NCBI GenBank assembly: GCA_043785105.1
Contig: JAYVXO010000178.1
Location: 1-36,842 of the forward strand
Source of the DNA: Fimbriiglobus sp043785105
GTDB taxonomy: Bacteria > Planctomycetota > Planctomycetia > Gemmatales > Gemmataceae
Direction of reading: 5' to 3'
Length of the DNA: 36,842 nt
Within the stretch, counting starts at the first letter, position 1. Each line of letters begins with the position of its first letter. This document shows positions 9,015 through 16,284 of the stretch, piece by piece. Both the position numbers and the translations under genes were made by a program. Under the pieces are notes generated by a model. That model saw only the letters and a list, made by a program, of their open reading frames with translations, made no database searches and was not told the DNA's origin.

Positions 9015-10007
9015 CTACGGATCGAGATCCCAAATCACGACTTGCCCGCGCGTCGCGCCCACCGCTGCCGTCAAGCCGTCCGGCGCGAACGCGATCCCGT
9101 GCAACGGCCCCACGTTCCAGTTATAGCGGGCGACTTCCGCGAACGTGTCCGTCAGGTGAATCACGACATCACCATCCCGCAAAACCATACCGATCCGCTT
9201 CCCATCAGCACTGAACGCCACGTCCGTGATGGTGCCGGGTTCATGCCACCGCAACAGGTTCGCGGAGCGCACATCCCACAACGCGACATTGCCACCGATC
9301 AGCGAGAGCAGGCTACTACCATCGGGGGAGAACCGAAGTTGCTGAACCGAATTGCCATTGCTGCGCGGGTGTTGCAAATTACGGGTCGGCTTCTGCCGGG
9401 CAACATCGACAAGGAGCAGGTGCCGCAGATCCGTACCCACTGCCAACCAGTTATCGTCCGGGTCGGTGGCGAGAGTGGTGGAACTGTATTGCTGGTTAAA
9501 CCAAATCAGTTCGATCTCCGAATCCGAGGTGAGGTTGCCATCAAAAAGTCTATCGACATGCCAACACGACACAGTCGGAACGCCCTGGTAGGCATGATTC
9601 CCTGCATAGAGGATGCTTGCATCCGAGGAAAAACCGAGAGACGTGAACTGTGAAAACTCGTCTCGTCTCCGAATCCAGACTTCGTCTTTTGCTCGGGACC
9701 ACGTGTCAATCAGGCGGATGCCAAGATAGCCGGTGTCGTCCATCAACACTTCGGCAGCCAATTCGAGGTCACGACAGATCACGGGGTCTGGGCCATTTTC
9801 CAACGCTTCAAACGACTCCACGTCTTCAACGGCACTGCTGATTTCCGCGAGCGGTTTGTCCTGGGTCAAGTCATACCGGCACAGTTCCCGCACGTTGTCC
9901 CGTTCCCCCACAACTGCCGCAAGCATCTGCCCGTCCGGGCGGTATTGCAGCTTGCGCACGAGGTCCGTGGCACTGTCTCGGTCCGGGTCAAGTTGGATCA
10001 CACGCAT
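9015..10007 (-). CDS. WD40-repeat protein
   Basis: A 330-residue protein without signal peptide or membrane segment. Start at ATG 10007 (MRVIQLDPDRDSATD) with AGGGTG just upstream; the frame is open further but would run into the divergent gene. About six WD40-type blades are visible from their strands: LQYRPDGQMLAAV, LGFSSDASILYAG, LATDPDDNWLAVG, LRFSPDGSSLLSL with ALWDV, VAFSADGKRIGMV, and IAFAPDGLTAAVG with VIWDLDP at the end. Such propellers are protein-binding scaffolds. The small size suggests one complete beta-propeller and no fused kinase or peptidase domain. It is divergent from the guanidino-enzyme gene (63 bp between starts), possibly sharing a control region. Partner unknown. Confidence 0.88.
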   Translation of the reverse strand: MRVIQLDPDRDSATDLVRKLQYRPDGQMLAAVVGERDNVRELCRYDLTQDKPLAEISSAVEDVESFEALENGPDPVICRDLELAAEVLMDDTGYLGIRLIDTWSRAKDEVWIRRRDEFSQFTSLGFSSDASILYAGNHAYQGVPTVSCWHVDRLFDGNLTSDSEIELIWFNQQYSSTTLATDPDDNWLAVGTDLRHLLLVDVARQKPTRNLQHPRSNGNSVQQLRFSPDGSSLLSLIGGNVALWDVRSANLLRWHEPGTITDVAFSADGKRIGMVLRDGDVVIHLTDTFAEVARYNWNVGPLHGIAFAPDGLTAAVGATRGQVVIWDLDP

Positions 10008-10070
10008 CGAATCACCCTGCAAAATCTCGCACTCGCAGTTCACGATTCTGCCTGGATAGAATGAAGGCAG

Positions 10071-10934
10071 ATGTTCGTTGCGGCCACTCTCTCGGATTTT
10101 ACCATGACCGCCGTTCCGCGTATTTTGATGTGCCCGCCGGACCACTACAGCATCGAGTACGAGATCAACCCGTGGATGAATCGGTCGCTGGGGGCGGTGC
10201 GGGCGCTGGCGCACAAGCAGTGGTTGGTGTTGCGTGACACCCTGGTGTCACTCGGTGTGCAGGTCGAAGTCATGACGCCGCAACCGGGGTTGCCGGACTT
10301 GGTGTTCACCGCCAACGCGGGGTTGGTGTTCCACAACACGTTCCTGAGTTCGCGGTTCAAGCACGACGTGCGGGCGAAAGAATCCCCCTTCTTCGATGCG
10401 TGGTTCACTGCACACGGTTTCACCGTGGAGCATCTTCCGGAAAACACCTTTCACGAAGGTGCCGGGGATGCGCTGTTTTGTGGCGAGACACTGTTCGCTG
10501 GCTACCGCACCCGCTCGGATGCGTCCGCCCACCAGTGGGTCGCGGCCAAGTTCGGCGTGCGCTGCCTGCCGTTGGAACTGGTCAACCCGCGATTCTATCA
10601 TCTCGATACTTGTTTCTGCCCGATCGCGCCCGGCGAAGCGCTCTACTTCCCGGATGCGTTCGACACCTACGGCAAGCGGGTTCTGCACACGCACGTGGCC
10701 AAGCTGATCCCGGTCGTGGAACCTGAAGCCCACCGCTTCGGCTGTAACGCCGTCGTCGTGGGCAAAACGATCATCCACAACAGCCAGTGCCTGGAGTTGG
10801 CGAACGAGTTGGCAAAACACGGCTACCGCTCGATCTCAGTCGAACTCGACGAGTTCCTGAAAGCGGGCGGTAGCGCAAAGTGCCTGACGCTACGACTCGA
10901 CGGCGAAGACGCGGCGACGTGGAAGACGAGTTAA
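10071..10934 (+). CDS. Amidinotransferase/DDAH-superfamily guanidino-modifying hydrolase
   Basis: A 287-residue pentein-fold enzyme resembling dimethylarginine dimethylaminohydrolases and the arginine dihydrolase (ArgZ/AgrE) group. Visible signatures: PDLVFTANAGLV (76-86), FHEGAGDAL (128-135, acidic substrate binder E129), the catalytic histidine in YHLDTCF (H177), and the nucleophile in GGSAKCLTL (C271). All catalytic residues are present, so hydrolysis of an arginine-type guanidino group is expected. The exact substrate (dimethylarginine, arginine or another) cannot be told from sequence. Start 10071 has GAAGG upstream; an internal ATG at 10104 (MTAVPRILMCPPDHY) fits the family's N-terminus better and is an alternative. 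The stop codon abuts a hairpin repeat shared with the convergent isomerase gene. Confidence 0.87.
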   Translation: MFVAATLSDFTMTAVPRILMCPPDHYSIEYEINPWMNRSLGAVRALAHKQWLVLRDTLVSLGVQVEVMTPQPGLPDLVFTANAGLVFHNTFLSSRFKHDVRAKESPFFDAWFTAHGFTVEHLPENTFHEGAGDALFCGETLFAGYRTRSDASAHQWVAAKFGVRCLPLELVNPRFYHLDTCFCPIAPGEALYFPDAFDTYGKRVLHTHVAKLIPVVEPEAHRFGCNAVVVGKTIIHNSQCLELANELAKHGYRSISVELDEFLKAGGSAKCLTLRLDGEDAATWKTS

Positions 10935-10935
10935 C

Positions 10936-11047
10936 CACCACGAATCACACGAATCGAACGAATCAGATCAGGAACGAGAACAGTCTAAAACGTTTGACTC
11001 ATCAATCCTGATTTGTCTGATTCGTTCGATTCGTGTGATTCGTGGTG
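10936..11047. repeat. 9-nt-unit inverted repeat between convergent genes
   Basis: Perfect 32-bp arms at 10936-10967 and 11016-11047 are built from ACGAATCAC, ACGAATCGA and ACGAATCAG. It starts directly after the stop codon at 10932-10934 and ends nine bases before the convergent gene's stop at 11057. A transcript from either side would form a strong hairpin, so it may act as a bidirectional 3'-end element. Confidence 0.85.
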
Positions 11048-11056
11048 AAATCCTGT

Positions 11057-11965
11057 TCACCCGAAGTATTGTTCGAGGAACTTGCGGCTTTGTCGGAGTG
11101 CGCGTTTGCGGTCGTCGAGGTTGCGTTCGTAGGCGCGGTCTTCGACTTCGATGCAGACCGGGCCGTCGTAGCCGGTGTCGGTCAGGGCGGCGAAGAACTC
11201 GCCCCACTTCACGTCGCCCAACCCCGGCAGTTTCGGCTTGTGCCAGCCCAGGCCCATGATGCCGACTTCGTGCAAGCGGTCGTGGTCGATGCGTTCGTCC
11301 TTGGCGTGGACGTGGATCAGGTTCGGGCCGAATTCTCGGAGCGCGCGAGCCGTGTCGATGAATTGCCACACCAAATGCGAGGGGTCGAAGTTCAACCCGA
11401 GCCGACCGCCGGGGAACATCGTGAACAGCTTCCGCCAGACGTCCGGACAGATGGCGACGTTCTTACCGCCCGGCCATTCGTCGTCGCTAAACAGCATCGG
11501 GCAATGCTCAATCCCGATGCGGACGTTGGCGCGTTCCGCTTCGCGCATGATCGGCGTCCAGACTTCGCGGACCAGTTCCAGGTTCGCATCGACGGTCAAT
11601 TTCGGATCGCGGCCGATGAAGGTGTTGACGATGCCCACGCCGATCATCGGCGCCGCGTGAATGATTTTTTTGAGATGCTCGACCACGAGATTGCGGTGCG
11701 TCGGATCCGGGTCGAGTGGGTTGGGGTAATAACCCAACCCGGAGATTTCGACGCCATGAATCCGCAGCAAATCGTTCACACGAGCCGCGTTCGCCTTAGT
11801 GAAGTTCGACACGTCCAGGTGGGTCACCCCGGCGTAGCGGCGGTCCGCTTTGCCCGGCGGCCAGCACATCACTTCGACGCACGCGAACCCCTCCTCGGCG
11901 GCGAAGTGCAACACTTCTTCGAGCGATAATTCACCCAAGATCGCGGAGACAAACCCAAGCTGCAT
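11057..11965 (-). CDS. Sugar phosphate isomerase/epimerase-like TIM-barrel protein
   Basis: A 302-residue member of the xylose-isomerase-like TIM barrel (AP endonuclease 2) superfamily. Typical pieces: N-terminal MQLGFVSAILGELSLEEVL, FACVEVMCWP, GVGIVNTFIG, VRIGIEHCPM (metal-ligand glutamate in IEH), LGLNFDPSHL (Asp/His ligands), IHVHAKD (histidine ligands) and VCIEVED (terminal glutamate). The metal site therefore looks complete. Members act on small sugars or polyols such as inosose; the substrate cannot be inferred here. AAGGTG precedes ATG 11965. It lies 15 bp downstream of the NifU-like gene on the same strand and is probably co-transcribed with it. No signal peptide, so it should be cytoplasmic. 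Confidence 0.88.
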   Translation of the reverse strand: MQLGFVSAILGELSLEEVLHFAAEEGFACVEVMCWPPGKADRRYAGVTHLDVSNFTKANAARVNDLLRIHGVEISGLGYYPNPLDPDPTHRNLVVEHLKKIIHAAPMIGVGIVNTFIGRDPKLTVDANLELVREVWTPIMREAERANVRIGIEHCPMLFSDDEWPGGKNVAICPDVWRKLFTMFPGGRLGLNFDPSHLVWQFIDTARALREFGPNLIHVHAKDERIDHDRLHEVGIMGLGWHKPKLPGLGDVKWGEFFAALTDTGYDGPVCIEVEDRAYERNLDDRKRALRQSRKFLEQYFG

Positions 11966-11980
11966 GGGACACCTTTGGGG

Positions 11981-12214
11981 TTAGGGCACGGCTTCCAGGA
12001 ATTCGATTTCGGGCACGTGGCGCTTCAGTTCCTGTTCGAGTTGCGTGATGATTGTCATGATCGTGGCCGGGCACCCGGAGCAGACCCCACTCAACCGCAC
12101 CGAGGCAATGCCGTCGGCGACTTCGACCACTTCGATGCCGCTGCCGTCGAGTTCCAGCGCGGGGGCAATGTGGGTTTTGAGTGCGTCCGAAACGCGGTCT
12201 TTGAGGGTGGTCAT
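11981..12214 (-). CDS. NifU C-terminal-domain (Nfu-like) Fe-S protein
   Basis: A 77-residue protein starting MTTLKDRVSDALK at ATG 12214; an in-frame TTG at 12229 is possible but lies in a palindrome. It consists of only the NifU C-terminal domain, with the CxxC pair in LSGVCSGCPATIMT and the usual beta-alpha text (ALELDGSGIEVVEV; IEFLEAVP). Such domains bind a labile [4Fe-4S] cluster at a dimer interface and pass it to target proteins, acting as Fe-S carriers in the cytoplasm. No suf/isc gene lies nearby. It is followed after 15 bp by the isomerase-like gene and separated from ribF upstream by a palindromic terminator-like element. Confidence 0.9.
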   Translation of the reverse strand: MTTLKDRVSDALKTHIAPALELDGSGIEVVEVADGIASVRLSGVCSGCPATIMTIITQLEQELKRHVPEIEFLEAVP

Positions 12215-12227
12215 AATCTGTTTATCC

Positions 12228-12257
12228 AAAGCCCACGAACGATCGTTCGTGGGCTTT
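12228..12257 (-). terminator. Perfect 30-nt palindrome after ribF
   Basis: AAAGCCCACGAAC pairs perfectly with GTTCGTGGGCTTT around a GATC centre. It lies immediately downstream of the ribF stop (12266) and before the NifU-like gene, where an intrinsic terminator would be expected, but the following T tract is only three bases long. Nearly the same palindrome, including the CGGGGG next to it, recurs inside a coding region at 25202-25231. Confidence 0.6.
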
Positions 12258-12265
12258 CGGGGGTC

Positions 12266-13195
12266 TTAATTACTTAACATACTCTTCGCGCGGGCCACAT
12301 CTTGTTTCAACTGCTCGACCAGTTCTCCGACGTTGGCAAATGGTCGGGTGTCTCGTAATCGTGCTAGGAAGTCCACGGTCATCGTCGTGCCGTACAAATC
12401 GCCGGTGAACCCGATGACGTGGACCTCGACTTTTTGCGCACTCTCCGCGAAGGTCGGGTTCGGGCCGATGTTCGTGGCGGCGTGGTACTGCTTCCCATTT
12501 AACAAAACTCGCACCGCATACACGCCATCTTTGGGGAGCAAGGTTTCGATGTTCGCCAAGTTGGCAGTAGGGAAGCCGATGGTGCGACCGCGTTTCGCAC
12601 CTGTGATGACAGTACCGCGAATCGAGTACGGTCGGCCCAACAGGTCCGACGCCAGGGCGACATCTCCGGCAACCAGCGCTGATCGCACGCGGCTACTTGA
12701 AACCGTTTCACCCGCAACGATTTTGGGCGGGACTTCCTCGAAGGCGATGTTGGCTCGGGTGCAAAGCGTGTGCAACGTGTTCGTGTCACCACTTCGCGCG
12801 CGACCGAAGCGGAAGTTGTAGCCTTCGATGATGGCACACGATTCTAACAGCCCCACCAGCACGTCTTCAAAAAACGCTTCCGGCGAAAGGCTGAGCAGCC
12901 CCGCATCGGTCTTCAACACCAGCACATGATCCGCACCCGCGTTCGTCAACCACTCGATTCGATCGGTCAATGTAGACAACGGTAACTTCATCGCGGCGGG
13001 GTTTAGCAGTGCAACCGGGGGTGGGTCGAACGTGACCGCAACCGTCTTCCCGCCCACTCGCGCCGCCCAGCGGTTCGCAACCGACACGAGTTCCCGGTGC
13101 CCAACGTGGACGCCGTCAAAGTTTCCAACTGTGACCGCGCCGCCGACAAACTCGGCGGGCGGGTGAAGCATCCAGGACAGTGTCAGTGTTGCCAT
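12266..13195 (-). CDS. ribF: Bifunctional riboflavin kinase / FAD synthetase
   Basis: A 309-residue RibF of normal length. The N-terminal FAD-synthetase (nucleotidyl transferase) half shows VGNFDGVHVGH, FDPPPVALLNP, YNFRFGRARSGD and VSSSRVRSAL. The C-terminal riboflavin-kinase half begins at about residue 185 with RPYSIRGTV and holds GRTIGFPTANL, VYAVRV, NIGPNPTF and KVEVHVIGF with DLYG. It phosphorylates riboflavin to FMN and adenylates FMN to FAD in the cytoplasm. All motifs are intact. No FMN riboswitch is seen upstream. The gene is divergent from rnpB, with about 125 bp between starts, and is followed by a palindromic terminator-like sequence before the NifU-like gene. Confidence 0.96.
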   Translation of the reverse strand: MATLTLSWMLHPPAEFVGGAVTVGNFDGVHVGHRELVSVANRWAARVGGKTVAVTFDPPPVALLNPAAMKLPLSTLTDRIEWLTNAGADHVLVLKTDAGLLSLSPEAFFEDVLVGLLESCAIIEGYNFRFGRARSGDTNTLHTLCTRANIAFEEVPPKIVAGETVSSSRVRSALVAGDVALASDLLGRPYSIRGTVITGAKRGRTIGFPTANLANIETLLPKDGVYAVRVLLNGKQYHAATNIGPNPTFAESAQKVEVHVIGFTGDLYGTTMTVDFLARLRDTRPFANVGELVEQLKQDVARAKSMLSN

Positions 13196-13283
13196 TGGGC
13201 GTTATCTTGCAGCAATTCCCCTTCAACGTCCAGAACCTGAGCGCGGAAGTCGGTGTCTACGCTTCAGAACCGTCGCGTTCCGC

Positions 13284-13312
13284 TTCCCGGTCACGGGTCG
13301 TCGGGGTACGAT
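13284..13312 (+). promoter_or_regulatory. Putative sigma-70-type promoter of rnpB
   Basis: TTCCCG (13284-13289) and TACGAT (13307-13312) are 17 bp apart. Initiation 8-9 bases past the -10 box would fall at about 13320-13321, exactly where the P1 helix of RNase P RNA begins. The -35 box is weak. Confidence 0.5.
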
Positions 13313-13348
13313 GGGGGTTCGGTCTGTCGGTCGGCGGGACGGTCGCTG

Positions 13349-13432
13349 CTTGAGTAGTGGATAGTGGTTAGTGGATAGTGGTTAGGAAGAAAAACTTTCT
13401 TCGATTTTACTAACCACTATCCACTACTCAAG
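13349..13432 (+). repeat. Heptad-repeat hairpin in RNase P helix P3
   Basis: Perfect 24-bp arms at 13349-13372 and 13409-13432. The left side consists of alternating AGTGGAT and AGTGGTT units that continue into the loop, and the loop has its own small hairpin (GAAGAAA with TTTCTTC). By position between the P3 strands it replaces the apical part of P3. Confidence 0.85.
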
Positions 13433-13549
13433 AAGAGGAAAGTCCGGGCTTCAAAGAGCGCAGTGGTGGGTAACCCCCACCCCCGGAAACGAACCGTGTT
13501 CCGGCACGGTTCGGCAACGGGCGGGAAAGTGCAACAGAAAGTAAACCGC

Positions 13550-13647
13550 CTCGTGAAGTGGATAGTGGTCAGTGGATAGTGGTTAGTAAAACCGAAGAAG
13601 GCTTTTCTTGCTATCCACTATCCACTGACCACTATCCACTCCACGAG
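13550..13647 (+). repeat. Heptad-repeat hairpin in RNase P helix P12
   Basis: Arms of 37 nt at 13550-13586 and 13611-13647 pair with two mismatches around a 24-nt loop. The units are AGTGGAT, AGTGGTC, AGTGGAT and AGTGGTT, the same family as in P3. It lies between AAACCGC and GGTAAGGG, the position of P12 in type A RNase P RNA. Confidence 0.85.
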
Positions 13648-13980
13648 GTAAGGGTGAAACGGTGCGGGGCGTAAGCCCTTAATGTAAGAGCGCACCAGCG
13701 GCGGGGTGACCCGTCGGCTCGGCAAACCCCACTGGAAGCAAGGCCAAGCAGAGGGAGAGGATCGGCTCGGTCCGCATCAACCCTCGGGTAGGCTGCTCGA
13801 TCCGCCGGGTAACCGGCGGGCTAGATAAATGACCGACGCCCGCGACGCGGCAACTCGTCACGGGAACAAAACCCGGCTTACACGCCGACCGACAGACCGG
13901 TCCGGTTTTTCAACAGACACGATCATGAACACCTGAACTGCTATTCTGGAGAATGATGGCGAATCGGAGATTGGCTTGTT

Positions 13981-14186
13981 GACCGCATCGCGGTCATGGG
14001 ATGTAGCCACGGGTGGAGCGCTTCGCGGAACCCGTGGAACCAGAAACTCCTCTACATGACTGCCCTGGAGGGGCAGAGGAGTTTCCTTCGCCCCTCCAGG
14101 GCGAGTGACAATGGGATGTCACTGTCCACGGGTTGTGCGAAGCGCTCCACCCGTGGCTACATCCCGGTGCCCCTTCAGGGCACAAA
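13981..14186 (+). repeat. Dispersed ~205-bp palindromic element, copy 1
   Basis: Begins with GACCGC/GCGGTC, runs through GATGTAGCCACGGGTGGAGC and TCGCCCTCCAGGG-type segments, and ends with GTGGCTACATCCCGGTGCC and CCTTCAGGGCAC. Internal inverted segments allow a cruciform or multi-hairpin RNA. A second copy lies in reverse orientation at 30547-30752. Short open frames through it (CSHGW..., RSTRGYIP) are by-products. Together with rnpB it accounts for the gene-free stretch 13196-14254; 13901-13980 shows nothing else. Confidence 0.8.
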
Positions 14187-14254
14187 ACGAAATCGGCATT
14201 TGAATCAGAACGAAATCAACGGGCACAAATGACGCTCAACAGTTAGGTTCTACC

Positions 14255-14899
14255 ATGCCGCTACTCGACCATTTTCATCCGCCGCTCGACGGGCGACGCC
14301 ACTGGAAATCGTTTCACGCAATGTGGGCATCGTCGATCTCTGACGCTTTGAATTTTGTGTTGCCAGAAGACTTCTTCGCGGAAGTGCAGGTTCGCAATAA
14401 ATCGCGCATTGAGGCAGACATTACCACACTCGCCCCGGCGGACCTGAATCTCCCGGCGGTGTTTCCGCCTGTGTTTGGGGTTCATGTCTACGAAACGTCC
14501 GGCGGGCCGACGCTTGTGGCGGCCATCGAACTCGTCTCCCCTGGCAACAAAGACCGCGACGAAACCCGGCGAGCGTTCACCGCGAAATGTGCGGCACTAA
14601 TTCAGGCGGCGATCGGCGTGATCGTGATTGACATCGTCACCAGTCGGCGTTCCGAACCGTTCCGCGACCTGATGGCCTTCCTGTACCCGAAGCAACCGTT
14701 GCCCGAACTGTCGCCATTGTTAGCTGCGTCGTTTCGTCCGACACGGGTGAACGACGTGGACACGCAGGAGATTCGCCACCGTCCGTTGGCGGTGGGAGAC
14801 ACGCTGCCGGTCCTGCCACTAGCGCTAGGTGGCTTGGGCCGAATTGATGTCAACTTTGAAGCCACCTACGAAGACGCCCGCTCCCGGAGCCGCCTGTGA
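14255..14899 (+). CDS. DUF4058 family protein
   Basis: A 214-residue protein matching the DUF4058 family, which is common in planctomycetes and cyanobacteria. Recognisable stretches are RRHWKSFHAMWASSISDALN, VFGVHVYETSGG, LVAAIELVSPGNKDRDETRR, and VIVIDIVTSRRSEPFRDLM. The AIELVSPGNK segment with acidic residues and the IDIVTSRR strand recall restriction-endonuclease-like folds, but that link is inference and no activity is established. The length is somewhat short for the family. Start ATG 14255 has only a weak AGG upstream. Its stop overlaps the GTG start of the next gene (GTGA), which indicates translational coupling with the nucleotidyltransferase-like protein. Confidence 0.85.
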   Translation: MPLLDHFHPPLDGRRHWKSFHAMWASSISDALNFVLPEDFFAEVQVRNKSRIEADITTLAPADLNLPAVFPPVFGVHVYETSGGPTLVAAIELVSPGNKDRDETRRAFTAKCAALIQAAIGVIVIDIVTSRRSEPFRDLMAFLYPKQPLPELSPLLAASFRPTRVNDVDTQEIRHRPLAVGDTLPVLPLALGGLGRIDVNFEATYEDARSRSRL

Positions 14900-15492
14900 C
14901 GCCGAACACGCATGAAATTAGCCCGTTGGCCTGGGAACGAATGGTGACCGCCGTGGAAAAAGTACGCGACCGACTTCGCCGCACCGCCCAAGCATTGGAC
15001 GCGGCCAGCGTTCCCTACGCTGTCATTGGCGGAAACGCCGTTGCGGCCTGGGTGAGCGAGGTGGACGAAGCCGCAGTCCGCAACACGCAGGACGTGGACA
15101 TTCTGCTACGCCGAGGCGACCTTGACGCCGCCAAAGTGGCCCTCACCGCAGTCGGCTTTATCTACCGTCATGCGATGAGCATCGACATGTTCCTTGATGG
15201 CCCCGGCGCCAAGGCCCGCGACGCCGTGCATGTCATCTTTGCCAACGAGAAAGTACGCGCCGAATACCACGCGCCCGCGCCCGATGTCAGCGAGTCCAAA
15301 GTCACCGCCAATGCCCGCGTGCTGAATTTGGAAGCATTGGTTCGCATGAAGCTCACGTCGTTTCGCCTCAAGGACCAAGTCCACATTATGGACTTCATTG
15401 ATGTCGGCTTGGTAGACGCAACCTGGGTGCCACGATTGCACCCCGAACTCGGGCCACGTCTGCAACACCTGCTCGATAACCCGGATGGCTGA
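14896..15492 (+). CDS. Nucleotidyltransferase-fold protein (MNT/AbiEii-like)
   Basis: A 198-residue protein with the minimal nucleotidyltransferase signature: VPYAVIGGNAVAAWV followed by VRNTQDVDILLRR, giving the GG and DxD-type aspartates, then a helical region with VLNLEALVRMKLTSFRLKDQVHIMDF as in nucleotidyltransferase proteins of toxin-antitoxin and Abi type. Enzymes of this fold transfer NMP to proteins, RNA or antibiotics; the target here is unknown. GTG at 14896 overlaps the preceding stop; an ATG at 14941 is a shorter alternative. It is coupled to the DUF4058 gene and followed 36 bp later by an antitoxin-like gene, so a toxin-antitoxin-like role is a hypothesis only. Confidence 0.82.
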   Translation: MTPNTHEISPLAWERMVTAVEKVRDRLRRTAQALDAASVPYAVIGGNAVAAWVSEVDEAAVRNTQDVDILLRRGDLDAAKVALTAVGFIYRHAMSIDMFLDGPGAKARDAVHVIFANEKVRAEYHAPAPDVSESKVTANARVLNLEALVRMKLTSFRLKDQVHIMDFIDVGLVDATWVPRLHPELGPRLQHLLDNPDG

Positions 15493-15527
15493 TTAGGAAA
15501 TTGATTGAGGCTGAAAAGGAGCGAATG

Positions 15528-15776
15528 ATGATTTCCGAAGTGGACGCAACGCTGGTCAACGGAGTTCTTCAGCCGGATCAAGCTCTCCCCCTCCCGGATC
15601 GAGTGCGGGTCCATTTGACGATTGAGGTCATTGCCGATCGAAGATCACTCGCGCGTGAGGCTTGGCAGGCAATCCAAGACCGACTCAGAGATCGCCCCTT
15701 ACATTTCGGTTCACAGCACTTGACACGAGGCGAGATGCATGAACGCGAGCATTGGCCGCGCCGCTTTCACGGTTGA
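15528..15776 (+). CDS. AF2212-like (DUF104) antitoxin family protein
   Basis: An 82-residue protein starting MISEVDATLVNGVLQPDQA. Of the tandem ATGs at 15525 and 15528, the second is spaced correctly from AAAGGAG at 15515-15521. The N-terminal half (VNGVLQPDQALPLPDRVRVHLTIEV) is the beta-rich AF2212-like antitoxin domain, usually partnered by a PIN-domain RNase; the C-terminal half (AREAWQAIQDRL; FTRRE-like LTRGEMHER) fits the family. No PIN toxin follows: the next 181 bp are non-coding apart from a possible -10 box at 15863-15868. It is therefore either an orphan antitoxin or it works with the nucleotidyltransferase-like protein upstream. Confidence 0.72.
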   Translation: MISEVDATLVNGVLQPDQALPLPDRVRVHLTIEVIADRRSLAREAWQAIQDRLRDRPLHFGSQHLTRGEMHEREHWPRRFHG

Positions 15777-15957
15777 AATCCCTACCATCGCTACAGCCGG
15801 TTTGCGGGCGCGATTGTGACAATTCCTGATGCCGCTTGTGTGTTATCCCTTTGACCTCGCGCTACAATGTGAGTAGAGTTAGGCAACTTGCGGACCTCTC
15901 ACGAGCGCCGGCAAGCTCCGACAATTCGGTCGGCACCCCTTTACACTGAGGGTCGCC

Positions 15958-16272
15958 ATGTCGATTCGTCCGCCCTTTCGACGGGATTGCGATTCACCCC
16001 AACCCGGTGAGCCGCCTCAAGATTTTCAACCCCCTATGCTACCGCGTTACCAAGTCGTCCTGCACCGCACCGCCGACAAGGGCTTGCTCTTTGTCGTGGA
16101 CGTGCTGCGGCGACTGACGCACTTTGCGGAGGCGGAAGCGATGGCTCGGATGTGGCAATCGTATCACAACGATCGGGCGTTGATCCTCATCACCCACCTG
16201 GAGCGTGCCGAACTGTATCAGGAGCAGTTCGCGGGCTACGGATTGCGAGCGAGCATCGAACCGGCGGCGTGA
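15958..16272 (+). CDS. ClpS-like protein lacking the N-degron pocket residues
   Basis: A 104-residue protein. Residues 28-103 follow the ClpS fold: RYQVVLHRTADKGLLFVVDVLRR..., AEAEAMARMWQSYHNDRA and RAELYQEQFAGYGLRASIEP. ClpS normally hands N-degron substrates to ClpA/ClpC. Aligned by eye to E. coli ClpS, the specificity residues N34, D35 and D36 are replaced by R37, T38 and A39, and the TP(M) stretch is also lost, while the equivalent of H66 (H70) is kept. It may therefore bind other ligands or none. The N-terminal 27 residues are proline-rich and disordered. GAGGG precedes ATG 15958. No clp gene is in the window. Confidence 0.8.
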   Translation: MSIRPPFRRDCDSPQPGEPPQDFQPPMLPRYQVVLHRTADKGLLFVVDVLRRLTHFAEAEAMARMWQSYHNDRALILITHLERAELYQEQFAGYGLRASIEPAA

Positions 16273-16284
16273 ATTTCTGGCGAG

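Larger units (their letters stand above)
13321..13900 (+). ncRNA. rnpB: RNase P RNA, type A, with two repeat insertions
   Basis: The catalytic RNA of RNase P, which matures tRNA 5' ends. The ends pair as a 16-bp P1 (13321-13336 with 13883-13898). Conserved core: GAGGAAAGTCCGGGC (13435-13449), ACAGAAA (13534-13540), GGTAAGGGTGAAA from 13646, GTAAGAGCGCACC (13684-13696) and GAACAAAACCCGGC (13864-13877). P9 is long (13491-13498 with 13505-13512). An extra GGGC-GTAA-GCCC hairpin (13667-13678) sits in the P13 region; as I recall, both are reported for Gemmata. Two heptad-repeat hairpins lengthen P3 (13349-13432) and P12 (13550-13647), making the gene far longer than the usual 350-400 nt. CCGGTTTTT at 13902-13910 may end transcription. 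The core is intact, so the RNA is probably functional. Confidence 0.95.

Noticed and set aside
7688..11047. CRISPR-like array from repeated ACGAAT units
   Set aside because: Units are nine bases apart without spacers of CRISPR length, and no cas genes are present.
13679..13861. 60-codon minus-strand frame in 13679-13861
   Set aside because: Lies entirely within the conserved core of RNase P RNA.
13994..14232. Short proteins such as CSHGW... and RSTRGYIP
   Set aside because: They are readings through the dispersed palindromic element, found again in reverse at 30547-30752, not genes.
15835..15870. A promoter with TTGACC and TACAAT before the ClpS-like gene
   Set aside because: The two boxes are only six bases apart; no -35 at proper spacing, so only the -10-like box is mentioned.
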